The translations under genes were made by a program, and so were the position numbers. Under the pieces are notes generated by a model. The model saw only the letters and a list, made by a program, of their open reading frames with translations, did no database searches and was not told the origin of the DNA. A stretch of 64,000 nt of DNA. Source: Gemmatimonadales bacterium (lineage in GTDB: Bacteria; Gemmatimonadota; Gemmatimonadetes; Gemmatimonadales; GWC2-71-9). Shown one piece after another: positions 15,457 to 24,387 of this stretch; position 1 is the first letter of the stretch, and each line of letters starts with the position of its first letter. The stretch lies in NCBI GenBank assembly GCA_041390145.1, contig JAWKQM010000014.1:18163-82162 (forward strand), written 5' to 3'.

Positions 15457-16841
15457 TTGAAGTCGCCACCGAGGGCCAGGTAGAGGTCGATCCGGGTGGC
15501 GAGTCGCGCGTTCTCGAGTTGAATGACGGTAGCTTCCGTCGCCAGCTGCGAGGTCTGCAGTTCGATGACCGACAGCAGGTCGATGCCGCCCGCGCGGTAT
15601 TTGAGCATGGCAATCCGCACCGCGTCGGTCCGGTTCACCAGGGCCGCCCGCTCCGCGAGGAGCCGCTCGGCGAGCAGCAACTCATTGGTCAGGGCGCGCT
15701 CCACCTCCGCGAAGGCGCGCAACAGCACGGCGCCATAGCGGGCCACCTGCACTTCCTGCTGGGCGGTCGCCACCCGGACCTGGGCCCGGAGCGCACCCCC
15801 CTGGTAGATCGGCACGAGCATCCCGATGGCGCCCCCGACCATCCAGGGGTTCAGGTTCAGGAGCGAGAGGAGCCCATCACTGAGCTTGCCGCCGGACAGG
15901 GTGAGCCCGAAGCTGGGGAGCAGCGCCAGACGCGCCGATTCCTCCGAGCGAAACGCCGCCAGGACCGCCTGCTCCTGCGACGCGACATCCGGGCGCCGGC
16001 TGAGCAGCGACGACGGAATCCCGGCGGCGACCGGCGGAGGCACCGGCGCGAACGAATCGGCCACCGCAAGTTCCGCGGAGGGATATCGGCCGAGGAGCAC
16101 CTCAAGCACCCGCCGCGCGTCGGCATAGTCGGCCTGGGCGGCCCGGAGCTGGCTCTGCGCCGTGTTCAGCTTGGCGCTGGCCTCCGCGACATCGAGATCA
16201 GACACCTTCCCCGCCGCGCGCCGCAATTGGACGAGCTCCAGCAATTGGCTGTAGTTGAGGACGGACCGCTCGCTCAGGCTGAGCAGTTGCCTGGTCTCGA
16301 CGGCCAGGTACCACGCCTTCGCGGTCAGCGCGGCGAGTGACTGCCGGGCCCACGCATATTGCAGCGCCGCGGCGTTGTACCCCGCCACCGACGCGGCCTT
16401 CTGTGCCCGCACCTTCCCCCAGATATCGATCTCCCACGAGGCCCCGACGACCCCCTGCCCCGCGGTGAACGCCTCGGGTTGATCGGCATCCTTGACGACC
16501 GAGCCCCCGACGTTCAGCCCCACCTGCGGCTTCAGCTTGGCGCTCACGATCCCCACCGACTGCCGCGCGACATCCACCCGCCCCGCCGCCGCCCTGAGAT
16601 CGAGGTTGTTGGTGACCGCCTCGGTCACGACCGCGGTGAGGCCGGGATCGTTGAAGGAGGCCAGCCAGCCGCCGGAGACCGAGTCCGTGTCGGCGGGAGC
16701 GCGCCAGGTGGCCGGGATGACCGTGCTGTCCGGGAGTGCGGCCTTCACGACCGCCGCCTGCTCGGGAGGCGCGGACAGCGCGCATCCTGCCACCAGCACG
16801 GCGGCCAGCGCGGCGCAGCTTCGCAGGGAGAGACGCGGCAT
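15441..16841 (-). CDS. Outer-membrane efflux lipoprotein (OprM/NodT-type TolC homologue)
   Basis: 466 residues with a lipoprotein signal (LAAVLVAGCALSAPP; Cys about residue 21). Two tandem outer-membrane-factor repeats are visible, e.g. NNLDLRAAAGRVDVARQSVG and the C-terminal LLAERLLAERAALVNRT, forming the alpha-barrel channel. It exports substrates across the outer membrane when docked to an HlyD adaptor, and that adaptor is encoded immediately upstream. The start at 16841 overlaps the HlyD stop (ATGA). The usual RND or ABC pump gene is missing from the cluster. Confidence 0.85.
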   Translation of the reverse strand: MPRLSLRSCAALAAVLVAGCALSAPPEQAAVVKAALPDSTVIPATWRAPADTDSVSGGWLASFNDPGLTAVVTEAVTNNLDLRAAAGRVDVARQSVGIVSAKLKPQVGLNVGGSVVKDADQPEAFTAGQGVVGASWEIDIWGKVRAQKAASVAGYNAAALQYAWARQSLAALTAKAWYLAVETRQLLSLSERSVLNYSQLLELVQLRRAAGKVSDLDVAEASAKLNTAQSQLRAAQADYADARRVLEVLLGRYPSAELAVADSFAPVPPPVAAGIPSSLLSRRPDVASQEQAVLAAFRSEESARLALLPSFGLTLSGGKLSDGLLSLLNLNPWMVGGAIGMLVPIYQGGALRAQVRVATAQQEVQVARYGAVLLRAFAEVERALTNELLLAERLLAERAALVNRTDAVRIAMLKYRAGGIDLLSVIELQTSQLATEATVIQLENARLATRIDLYLALGGDFNHAPS

Positions 16842-17992
16842 CACATGTCGAACGGGTAGAGCCAGTTCAGCCACGTGTGCGTGCGGATGGACACTCGCCG
16901 CAACACGCTCCAGGCGGCGCTCCCCGTGTAGATGGCCGCCGTGCCCTGCGCGCCAATGGGGAAGAGCGACTGTTCGGTGCTGTCCATGTCGATGCGCACC
17001 GCGTACATCCCCTGCGGGGCCTCCGGGGGAAGGGGCCGGAAGACCGGCAGCGTCCCGCTCGGCAGGTACTGTCCGTCGCCGCTCGCCTTCCAGATGCTTC
17101 GGACTTTCCCGGTGAAGATCTGGCCCGGGTAGAGGTTCAGCGCCACCTCGACGGGCATTCCCACCTTCACGTACTTGAGGTTTTCCTGGGTGTAGGACGC
17201 GAGGAGGTAGCGCTCACTCGTGCAGATGAAGGAGGCAATGGCGCCGAAGCGCACCTCACCGGCCACCATGCCCGGACGCACCTGGAGATTCACGATATAG
17301 CCGTCCTCCGGCGCCACCATGGTCGTATTGTCGAGATAGTACCGCGCCAGCTCAAGCTGGGCCTGGACCGACGCCACGTCGGTGTTGACGCCGTCGATCT
17401 GTGACTGGTACTTGAGACGAGCCCGCAGTGCTTCCGCCTCTGCCTCTTTCAGGGCGGCGCGCTTGATGCCAAGCTGCGCGGCCCACTGCTGCGCCTCCTC
17501 CTCGGAGCCGGCGCCCTGTCCGGCCAGCTCCTGCGTCCGCGCCTGCTGCCATTCGGCGTACGTCAGTTCGTTCCTCGCCTTGCTGACCTTTTCCGCCGCG
17601 ACCTCGACGTCTGCCTGGTAAATCCGGACGTTCTGCCGGGCCTGCGCGAGCTGGGCTTCCAGCTGCGACACCTGGTACTGATAGGGGCGGCGGTCGAACT
17701 GAAAGAGCGGGGTCCCCTTCTTCACCACCACATCCGGCTCCACCAGGACCGCCGTCACCAGCGTCGGCGCGGTCAGCCGCGGGACCAGCTGGATGGTCGG
17801 CTGGACCATGGTCGCGGTGGTGGAGTAGGGGGTCATGAAGCGCATGCCGATCAGGAAGACCAGCAGCAGGTGAAGCACCACCAGGGCGTACACGACCCCC
17901 CACCCCATCGTGAACTTGGCCAGCTTCAGCTTGCTGAAGACCAGCCAGAAGATGAAGGTGAAGAGGGTGATGACCGAGAAAGCGAAAAGCAT
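16841..17992 (-). CDS. HlyD-family periplasmic adaptor (YiaV/EmrA-like)
   Basis: 383 residues. The N-terminus has two membrane helices (about 3-20 and 30-50, VVYALVVLHLLLVFLIGM). A split lipoyl/biotinyl-like motif (TLVTAVLVEPDVVVKKGTPL and YLDNTTMVAPEDGYIVNLQV) flanks a long alpha-hairpin (QVSQLEAQLAQARQNVRIYQ and on), followed by a beta-barrel domain. This is the adaptor that bridges the inner membrane to an outer-membrane factor. The partner DUF3302 gene four bases upstream gives the same pairing as E. coli yiaW-yiaV. Confidence 0.85.
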   Translation of the reverse strand: MLFAFSVITLFTFIFWLVFSKLKLAKFTMGWGVVYALVVLHLLLVFLIGMRFMTPYSTTATMVQPTIQLVPRLTAPTLVTAVLVEPDVVVKKGTPLFQFDRRPYQYQVSQLEAQLAQARQNVRIYQADVEVAAEKVSKARNELTYAEWQQARTQELAGQGAGSEEEAQQWAAQLGIKRAALKEAEAEALRARLKYQSQIDGVNTDVASVQAQLELARYYLDNTTMVAPEDGYIVNLQVRPGMVAGEVRFGAIASFICTSERYLLASYTQENLKYVKVGMPVEVALNLYPGQIFTGKVRSIWKASGDGQYLPSGTLPVFRPLPPEAPQGMYAVRIDMDSTEQSLFPIGAQGTAAIYTGSAAWSVLRRVSIRTHTWLNWLYPFDM

Positions 17993-17996
17993 CGGA

Positions 17997-18335
17997 TCAC
18001 CCTTCCGGGGTGGGTGGTGGCGTTGGAATGGGCTCGCCCTTCATTTCCGCAATGTTCGCCTCGATGGCCCGCCGTTCCTCCTCCGGGAATCGGCGGATGT
18101 CCACGATGTCGGTCGGCTTGAACGCCCAGATGAACGCCTGGACCCACGGCACCACGGCCATGAAGCCCAGGTACCCCATGAGGCGAACCGCCTCGGCGTC
18201 GGGATGCTTCCGGGCGATGGCGATCTTGCCCGGCAGTCCCATCATCAGCACGACCACAGCCATGAAGCCGAGGCCCGCAACGAACAGCACCGCGAAGGTG
18301 ACGAAGTCCCAGAAGTCCAGTGAAAAGCCCAGCAT
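17997..18335 (-). CDS. DUF3302 inner-membrane protein (YiaW-like)
   Basis: 112 residues with two membrane helices at the N-terminus (LDFWDFVTFAVLFVAGLGFM and a second around 60-78) and the DUF3302 segment GLPGKIAIARKHPDAEAV. It ends in a short acidic, Pro-rich tail. In E. coli the homologue YiaW is encoded next to the HlyD-like YiaV; the biochemical role is unknown. It is the first gene of a three-gene unit with HlyD and an outer-membrane factor. Confidence 0.8.
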   Translation of the reverse strand: MLGFSLDFWDFVTFAVLFVAGLGFMAVVVLMMGLPGKIAIARKHPDAEAVRLMGYLGFMAVVPWVQAFIWAFKPTDIVDIRRFPEEERRAIEANIAEMKGEPIPTPPPTPEG

Positions 18336-18487
18336 GGCAATCGTCCCTGGGAACGGGGAGAGCAGGTCAGTGCCGCGCGCTATCCAACCTGACGGATACC
18401 GGATATTCTACCGGGCAGGGGGAGAGAGGGCAAACTCGAACCCTGTCGTCCTGTCTCGTGTGCATCATCCCCGCCGGAGGACTCCTC

Positions 18488-19054
18488 GTGAACCGCCTCA
18501 GCCGTGCCGTCGTTCTGGTCGCGTTGCTCTCCTTCCCCTCCACAAGCGCCGCCCAGGACACGAAGCAGCAGGCCAAGTGCGACGAGGCCGTGCAGCTTTT
18601 CCGTTCCACCGACCGCGACATGGCGCAATTCTTTGAGTCTGCGGTGGGATACGCCATCTTTCCATCGGTGGGCAAGGGAGCGTTCATCGTCGGCGGCGCT
18701 GCGGGCACGGGGTGCCTCTACGAGGGGCACACCATCATCGGGCAGGCGAAGCTGGTGCAGGTGACAGTGGGCCTTCAGCTCGGCGGGCAGGCCTACGCCG
18801 AGATCATCTTCTTCCAGACTCGCGACGCCCTTGCCTCGTTCAAGTCGAGCAGTTTCGAGATGAGCGCACAGGTCAGCGCCGTGGCCGCCGCGAGCGGGGC
18901 CTCGGCGAACGCCAAGTATGAACTCGGCGTGCTGGTCTTCACGATCGCCAAGGGCGGCTTGATGTACGAGGCGTCGGTTGGCGGACAGAAGTTCACCTTC
19001 AAGCCGATACCGGAGTCGTCCTCCGGCGAGGGCGCGGCGCCAAAGAAGAACTGA
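18488..19054 (+). CDS. SYLF (Ysc84-like) lipid-binding protein, exported
   Basis: 188 residues with a signal peptide (AVVLVALLSFPSTSAAQ). The SYLF features are AQFFESAVGYAIFPSVGKGA, then GGAAGTGCLYE, VTVGLQLGGQAYAEIIFF and the closing FTIAKGGLMYEASVGGQKFT. SYLF domains bind acidic phospholipids and here would work in the periplasm or at the envelope. The GTG at 18488 is chosen for its GGAGG seven bases upstream and for the signal peptide. Confidence 0.85.
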   Translation: MNRLSRAVVLVALLSFPSTSAAQDTKQQAKCDEAVQLFRSTDRDMAQFFESAVGYAIFPSVGKGAFIVGGAAGTGCLYEGHTIIGQAKLVQVTVGLQLGGQAYAEIIFFQTRDALASFKSSSFEMSAQVSAVAAASGASANAKYELGVLVFTIAKGGLMYEASVGGQKFTFKPIPESSSGEGAAPKKN

Positions 19055-19075
19055 CCCAGTCAATCGGAGCATCGC

Positions 19076-19822
19076 ATGGCGATGTACGAAGAATGCGTTC
19101 AGTCAGGGCAATGGCTCTTCCAGCGCCGGGGATGGCTCCCGATCGCGGGGGTGGCGCTGCTCCTGACGCAGGTGGGCCCGGTCGCCGGGGAAGTGCGCGC
19201 GGTGCCCGTGGGTTGGCCGCTGATCTGCTTCGGGATCTCGATGGTCGGGCTGCTCATGCGCGCCTACACGGTGGGGTGTGCCGCACCCGGCACCTCGGGC
19301 CGCAACCGGGGCGGTCAAGTCGCCGAGTCCCTGAACACGACAGGCGCCTACTCGCTGGTGCGGCACCCCCTCTACGTCGCCAACGCCGTCATGTGGCTCG
19401 GGCCCCTGCTCTACCCGCGGAGCCTCTGGGCGGCCGTGGTGCTCGCCCTCGTGTTCTGGTTGTACTACGAGCGGATCATGTTTGCGGAGGAGGAGTTCCT
19501 TCGTGGGAAGTACGGCCAGACCTTTGTCGACTGGGCGGCCAAGACCCCCGCATTCCTGCCGAACTTCCGGCACTGGACCCCGTCCCGCATCCCCTTCAAC
19601 ATCCGGGTGGTGCTCCGCCGGGAATATTCCGGGCTGCTGCTGGTGGTCCTGATCTTCGCCGCCCTGGATGCGCTCGAATGGTGGGTCTCCTTCCATGAAT
19701 GGCGGATCGACCCGTTCTGGGCCTGGGCGCTGGGCGTCGGCGCCGTCATCGCCACGGTGCTCCGCACACTCCGACGAGGCACGACGCTGCTCGAAGACCG
19801 GAAGCCGGCACCGAAGCCATAG
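19076..19822 (+). CDS. Isoprenylcysteine-methyltransferase/PEMT-like membrane methyltransferase
   Basis: 248 residues with about five or six membrane helices. The conserved SAM-binding segment is present: NTTGAYSLVRHPLYVANAVM and then EEEFLRGKYGQTFVDWAA with KTPAFLPNF, as in ICMT and phospholipid methyltransferases. It would transfer a methyl group from S-adenosylmethionine to a membrane-embedded acceptor, not identified. It starts at ATG 19076 (a second in-frame Met is at 19082) and a strong hairpin follows at 19836. Confidence 0.8.
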   Translation: MAMYEECVQSGQWLFQRRGWLPIAGVALLLTQVGPVAGEVRAVPVGWPLICFGISMVGLLMRAYTVGCAAPGTSGRNRGGQVAESLNTTGAYSLVRHPLYVANAVMWLGPLLYPRSLWAAVVLALVFWLYYERIMFAEEEFLRGKYGQTFVDWAAKTPAFLPNFRHWTPSRIPFNIRVVLRREYSGLLLVVLIFAALDALEWWVSFHEWRIDPFWAWALGVGAVIATVLRTLRRGTTLLEDRKPAPKP

Positions 19823-19835
19823 CCACCAAACGAAA

Positions 19836-19864
19836 GGGCCGGCCCGACAGAGTCGGGCCGGCCC
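19836..19864 (-). terminator. Strong intrinsic terminator of the cold-shock gene
   Basis: A perfect 13-bp stem with a 3-base loop (arms GGGCCGGCCCGAC and GTCGGGCCGGCCC) is followed, on the minus strand, by TTTCGTTT. It sits between two convergent genes and suits the cold-shock transcript best. Confidence 0.75.
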
Positions 19865-19902
19865 AGACGTGGTAGCCGGCGACGCCGGCGTCCCCTCTCG
19901 AC

Positions 19903-20112
19903 TTACTTGAGCTTGACGACGTTCTCGGCCGCGGGGCCCTTGGCGCCCTGGACGATGTCGAATTCAACCTGCTCGCCTTCGGCGAGCGACTTGAAGCCCT
20001 GGCCCGAGATGGCCGAGTGGTGGACGAAGCAGTCCTTCTGGCCGCCTTCGGGGGTGATGAAACCGAAGCCCTTGGCGTCGTTGAACCACTTCACGGTGCC
20101 GGTCGTACGCAT
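19903..20112 (-). CDS. Cold-shock protein (CspA family)
   Basis: 69 residues, a single OB fold. RNP1 is KGFGFITPE and RNP2 is DCFVHHSAI, the nucleic-acid-binding motifs of CspA proteins; FVHHS instead of FVHFS is a common variant. It binds RNA or ssDNA and melts secondary structure in the cytoplasm. ATG 20112 has an AGGAGT site upstream. The 297-base region upstream contains a minus-strand hairpin with a U-run, so the mRNA may have a structured or attenuated leader. Confidence 0.95.
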   Translation of the reverse strand: MRTTGTVKWFNDAKGFGFITPEGGQKDCFVHHSAISGQGFKSLAEGEQVEFDIVQGAKGPAAENVVKLK

Positions 20113-20409
20113 GCGGTACTCCTGATGGTGTGGTGTAATCGGAGTCCGGGCATGCCGTCCTGGCCGACTACGGTTGTTCCGGGCATGCCGCCGGACGGCG
20201 GGGACCCGTGCGGCTGACGAGTGGTCGCCCTATGCGACAAGAGGAATCAAAAAAAGGGCACCGCGAATGCGAGCCCTTGAGTGAAACCCGGCACCAGTCC
20301 ACGCCAAATGGCGTGTTTCCGCAGAGCCAAGCTAAGGGTCGGCCCCTGAACGCACAAGAGTCTTCTTCCAGACACCGAACAAAACCCGAATCGAGGCGAT
20401 ACTTCGAGG
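20113..20409. other. 297-base gene-free region with hairpins, between csp and the site-2 protease
   Basis: There is no credible protein gene. On the minus strand it contains a short perfect hairpin (CACGCC-4-GGCGTG, 20300-20315) followed by a terminator-like hairpin with seven U (20249-20278). This could be the csp leader with an attenuator or a separate small RNA. Divergent promoters for csp and the protease are expected here. Confidence 0.4.
20249..20278 (-). terminator. Intrinsic terminator upstream of the cold-shock gene, no obvious gene feeding it
   Basis: On the minus strand the arms AAGGGC and GCCCTT, with an inner CGC-ATTC-GCG stem-loop, are followed at once by seven T. The nearest minus-strand gene (csp) lies downstream, so this is either an attenuator in its leader or the end of a small RNA. 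Confidence 0.55.
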
Positions 20410-21111
20410 ATGCCTGACATCGGCCACGCCCTTGCCTACTACGCCGTCTTCCTCGTGTCGGTCACCATGCACGAGGCGGCGCACGCGTGGGCCGCCATGC
20501 TGGGCGGAGACAAGACCGCCTACCACGGCGGCCAGGTGTCGCTCGACCCGCGCCCCCACATCCGGCGCGAGCCGATGGGGCTGCTCTGGATCCCGCTCTT
20601 CAGCGCCCTCCTGACCGGCTGGCCGATCGGCTTTGCCAGCGCCCCCTACGACCCGGCGTGGGCCAGGCGGCATCCGAAACGGGCCGCCTGGATGGCACTC
20701 GCCGGTCCGGCGGCCAACCTGCTGCTGGTCCTGCTCGCCTTTGCCGCGCTCCGGCTCGGCGCCAGCGCCGGGATCTTCTTCGCCCCAGAGCACGCCGGCT
20801 TCGATCGGCTGGCCGCCACCCCCGCCGGGACCGTCTGGCCGGTCGTCGTCTTCATCCTGAGCGTGTTCCTGTCGCTCAACCTCCTCCTGATGGTGCTCAA
20901 CCTCTTTCCCTTTCCGCCCCTCGACGGGAGCGGGGTAGTCCCGCTCTTCCTGAGTGACAGCGCCACCGTGAAGTACCAGGACTTCATCTGGAACAACCGC
21001 GGCCTCGGGATCATCGGCATCCTCATCGCCTGGCAGCTCTTCAGCTACATCTTCGACCCCGTCTTCCTGTTCACGATCAACCTGCTCTATCCCGGCGCCG
21101 GCTATCACTGA
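20410..21111 (+). CDS. Site-2 protease family (M50) membrane metalloprotease
   Basis: 233 residues with about six membrane helices. The zinc motif HEAAH (in TMHEAAHAWAA, about residue 21) and the third-ligand region FPFPPLDGSGV match short bacterial M50 proteins. MALAGPAANLLLVLLAF is the conserved segment between them. It would cut substrates within the membrane; there is no PDZ domain, so it belongs to the minimal class. Its stop overlaps the ATG of the next gene (TGATG). Confidence 0.88.
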   Translation: MPDIGHALAYYAVFLVSVTMHEAAHAWAAMLGGDKTAYHGGQVSLDPRPHIRREPMGLLWIPLFSALLTGWPIGFASAPYDPAWARRHPKRAAWMALAGPAANLLLVLLAFAALRLGASAGIFFAPEHAGFDRLAATPAGTVWPVVVFILSVFLSLNLLLMVLNLFPFPPLDGSGVVPLFLSDSATVKYQDFIWNNRGLGIIGILIAWQLFSYIFDPVFLFTINLLYPGAGYH

Positions 21112-23168
21112 TGGCGCGTAAGCCGAACCGACTCGCCGGCGCGACCAGCCCCTACCTGCTCCAGCACGCCGACAACCCGGTGGACTGGTTCCCGTGGGGA
21201 GCGGAGGCGCTGGCGCGCGCGCGGACCGAAGACAAGCCCATTCTCCTCTCGATCGGGTACTCCGCCTGCCATTGGTGCCACGTGATGGCGCACGAGTCGT
21301 TCGAGAACCCGTCGATCGCCGCCCAGATGAACGAGGCGTTTGTCTGCGTGAAGGTGGACCGGGAAGAACGTCCCGACCTCGACGACATCTACATGGCCGC
21401 GACCATGGCGATGAACCATGGCCAGGGCGGGTGGCCGATGACGGTGTTCCTCACGCCCGACCAGCAGCCGTTCTTCGCGGGTACCTACTTCCCGCCGGAG
21501 GACCGCCACGGCCGGCCGGGATTTCCCGCCATTCTGCGGCGCATCGCCGAGCTGTGGCGCGACAACCGCCCCGCGCTGGAACGGGTGGGAACGGAACTCA
21601 CCACGCACCTGCGCCAGGCCGCCGATTCCCATCCCGGCCCGGTCGACCTCGACGCCGCCTTCGCACGGTTGCTCGACCAGCTTACCGGCACCTTTGACGC
21701 CACCTGGGGCGGGTTCGGGCGGGCCCCGAAGTTCCCGCCGGCAACCCTCCTGCGCCTGCTGTTGATCATGCACCGCCGCGGCGACGACGGACGCGCGCTG
21801 CAGATGGTCCGGCGGACGCTCGATGGAATGGCACGCGGCGGGATGTACGACCAGATCGGCGGCGGGTTCAGCCGCTATGCGACCGACGACCAATGGCTGG
21901 TGCCGCACTTCGAGAAGATGCTCTATGACAACGCGCTGCTGACGCGCGCCTATCTCGAGGGTTACCAGGTGACCGGCGACCGGTTCTATCGGACCATTGC
22001 CACGGAGGTGCTCGACTACATCCTCCGCGAGATGACGGCGCCGGAGGGGGGATTCTACTCTGCCACCGATGCCGATTCAGAGGGGGTGGAGGGAAAGTTC
22101 TTCGTCTGGACCAGTGCAGAGTTCGAGGCGGTGCTGGGCCCCGATGCGCCGCTGGCCGCGGCGTGGTTCGACGTGACGGAGATGGGCAACTGGGAGGGGC
22201 ACTCAATCCCCCGCACACCACGGATGCTCGCTGACGTGGCCGCGGACTTCGGCATCGACGCGGACGATGCGGCCACCCGGCTCGCGTCGGCGCGACAGCG
22301 TCTGTACGCGGCCCGGCTCCTGCGCATCCCACCGGGGCTCGACGACAAGGTGCTCACGTCGTGGAACGGGCTGATGATCGGCGCGATGGCGGAGGGGGCG
22401 CGGGTCCTCGGCGAGCCGCGCTACCTCGAGGGCGCGGTGCGTGCCGCGGACTTCGCGCTCGCCCAGTTGCGCGGCCCCGATGGCCGCCTCCTCCGCAGCT
22501 GGCGCCGCTGCACCGCCCACCTCAACGCCTACCTCGAGGACTACGCCTTCCTCGGCAACGGATTGCTCGACCTGTACGAGGCGGGCGGGGGGGAGCGGTA
22601 TCTCGTGGCGGCGCACTCGCTCGCCGAGCGGATCCTGGCCGACTTTGCCTCGCCCGATGGCGGGCTCTTCAGCACCTCGGCGGACCACGAGATGCTCCTG
22701 GTGCGCCACCGCGAGGGCCACGACGGCGCCGTGCCGGCCGCCAACGCCGCCGCGGCCCACCTCCTCGCTCGGCTCGCCGCGCACGAGGGCCGGGACGACT
22801 GGCGTGTGGCCGCCGAGTCGGCGCTGGGGGCCTGGGGCGCCGTCATTGCGCGGGAGCCGCGCGCGTTCGCCCAAAGCCTCATCGCGCTGGACTTCCTCCG
22901 GGAGGGACCGCTCGAACTCGCCTTCATCGGGCGCCCGGACGACGTCGAGCTGGAGGCCCTGCTCCGGGAAGTCGCCCGGCACTTTGTGCCCCACCGCATC
23001 ATCGCCCACCACGACCCCGCCACAGGGGATTCCGAACGCCCGCTGCTGGCCGGCAAGACCCTCGTGAACGGGCAGGCGGCGCTCTACGTCTGCCGCGACT
23101 TCGCCTGCCGGGCGCCGGTCACCCGCGCGGCCGATGTGGCGTCGGCACTCGGCATCTCGGGCGGCTGA
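21111..23168 (+). CDS. Thioredoxin-domain protein, DUF255/YyaL (SPATA20) family
   Basis: 685 residues, the family's usual length. The N-terminal DUF255 thioredoxin-like domain (about 1-165) begins NRLAGATSPYLLQHADNPVD and carries the CxxC motif in SACHWCHVMAHESFENP. The remainder is an (alpha/alpha)-type glycosidase-like barrel (RYATDDQWLVPHFEKMLYDN). The enzymatic activity of the family is not established. It is coupled to the site-2 protease by a one-base overlap. Confidence 0.88.
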   Translation: MARKPNRLAGATSPYLLQHADNPVDWFPWGAEALARARTEDKPILLSIGYSACHWCHVMAHESFENPSIAAQMNEAFVCVKVDREERPDLDDIYMAATMAMNHGQGGWPMTVFLTPDQQPFFAGTYFPPEDRHGRPGFPAILRRIAELWRDNRPALERVGTELTTHLRQAADSHPGPVDLDAAFARLLDQLTGTFDATWGGFGRAPKFPPATLLRLLLIMHRRGDDGRALQMVRRTLDGMARGGMYDQIGGGFSRYATDDQWLVPHFEKMLYDNALLTRAYLEGYQVTGDRFYRTIATEVLDYILREMTAPEGGFYSATDADSEGVEGKFFVWTSAEFEAVLGPDAPLAAAWFDVTEMGNWEGHSIPRTPRMLADVAADFGIDADDAATRLASARQRLYAARLLRIPPGLDDKVLTSWNGLMIGAMAEGARVLGEPRYLEGAVRAADFALAQLRGPDGRLLRSWRRCTAHLNAYLEDYAFLGNGLLDLYEAGGGERYLVAAHSLAERILADFASPDGGLFSTSADHEMLLVRHREGHDGAVPAANAAAAHLLARLAAHEGRDDWRVAAESALGAWGAVIAREPRAFAQSLIALDFLREGPLELAFIGRPDDVELEALLREVARHFVPHRIIAHHDPATGDSERPLLAGKTLVNGQAALYVCRDFACRAPVTRAADVASALGISGG

Positions 23169-23204
23169 GTCGGGTATGCGGGGGCAGGACCGTGTACCGC
23201 ACGC

Positions 23205-23210
23205 TATATT
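23205..23210 (+). promoter_or_regulatory. Possible -10 element (TATATT) before the desaturase gene
   Basis: An AT-rich TATATT stands in GC-rich surroundings about 58 bases before the desaturase start. No convincing -35 box is seen at the expected distance. Confidence 0.3.
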
Positions 23211-23267
23211 GCTTGGGTACGCCCCATCTCTCTGGCCGCCCTCGACGGGCGGAAGGCGCGGTTCCCG

Positions 23268-24365
23268 ATGTCGACAATTCGAGTCACCTTCCCCAGCCGG
23301 GATGCGGCATCGTTCTCGGATGACGTGAAAGCACGGGTCTCGGACTACTTCACCTCCCGTGATCTCTCGGACAAGGCCGACTGGCGGATGGTCCTCAAGG
23401 GACTGATCCTGCTCGCCGTCACCTTTGTCCCGTACGGGATGATCCTCAGCAATCGCTTCGGCCCTTGGACGATGCTCGGGCTGGCGGCCGTGATGGGCGT
23501 GGGCGTGGCGGGGATCGGCTTCAGCATCTCGCACGACGCGCTGCACGGCGCCTACTCCAACCACGCCTGGGTCAACCGTGTCATCGGGTGGACCTTCGAC
23601 ATGTGCGGCGCCAACGGGTACATGTGGAAGGTCACGCACAACGTGATCCACCACACCTATACCAACATCGAAGGACTCGACGAAGACCTCACCGTCTCGC
23701 CCCTGCTCCGCCTCTCCCCACACACCGAGTGGAAGCCGTTCCACCGATTCCAGCATCTCTACGGGTTCCTGGCCTACAGCTTCTCGACGCTCTTCTGGGT
23801 CTTCGTGAAGGACTACAAGTACTTCCTCCAGAAGGACATCGGGCCCTTCCTCGACCGGAAGAACCCGCGCAAGGAAGTCGCCGGCCTCTTCATCGGGAAG
23901 GCGTTCTACTACAGCTGGGCCATCATCATTCCGTTCTTTGTCGTCAACGTCACCTGGTGGCAGTTTGCCATCGGCTTCGTGGTGATGAACCTGGTGGCCG
24001 GCACCATCCTTGGCGTGGTCTTCCAGCTGGCGCACGTCGTGGAAGACATCACCTATCCGACCCCGGACGCCTCGGGCGCGATGGGATCCGCCTGGATGCA
24101 GCACGAGATGGAAACGACCTCCGACTTCGGGCCGAAGAACTGGCTGCTCTGCTGGTATGTCGGCGGGCTGAATTTCCAGGTGGAGCATCATCTCTTCCCG
24201 AAGGTATGCAGCATTCACTATCCCGCCATCAGCGAGATTGTGAAGGAGACGGCGCTGGCGCACGGCCTGCCGTACAACCAGCACGCCACTTTCCGCGAGG
24301 CGGTGGCCTCTCACTACAAGTCGCTCAGGCGGCTCAGCATCGAGCCGCTGGCCGCCGCCGCCTGA
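23268..24365 (+). CDS. Membrane fatty acid (acyl-lipid/acyl-CoA) desaturase
   Basis: 365 residues with four to six membrane helices. The three histidine boxes of di-iron desaturases are intact: HDALHGAYS, HNVIHHTYTN and NFQVEHHLFP (the last with the QxxHH form of front-end or acyl-lipid desaturases). It introduces a double bond in membrane fatty acids using O2 and an electron donor, probably adjusting fluidity. There is no fused cytochrome b5. It starts at ATG 23268, 17 residues before a conserved-looking polar N-terminus. Confidence 0.9.
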   Translation: MSTIRVTFPSRDAASFSDDVKARVSDYFTSRDLSDKADWRMVLKGLILLAVTFVPYGMILSNRFGPWTMLGLAAVMGVGVAGIGFSISHDALHGAYSNHAWVNRVIGWTFDMCGANGYMWKVTHNVIHHTYTNIEGLDEDLTVSPLLRLSPHTEWKPFHRFQHLYGFLAYSFSTLFWVFVKDYKYFLQKDIGPFLDRKNPRKEVAGLFIGKAFYYSWAIIIPFFVVNVTWWQFAIGFVVMNLVAGTILGVVFQLAHVVEDITYPTPDASGAMGSAWMQHEMETTSDFGPKNWLLCWYVGGLNFQVEHHLFPKVCSIHYPAISEIVKETALAHGLPYNQHATFREAVASHYKSLRRLSIEPLAAAA

Positions 24366-24387
24366 CGGACGGCCGACCGGACCGGAC

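Noticed and set aside
18430..18450. T-loop-like sequence (AACTCGAACCCTG) suggesting a tRNA
   Set aside because: No acceptor stem, anticodon arm or D-loop can be formed around it.
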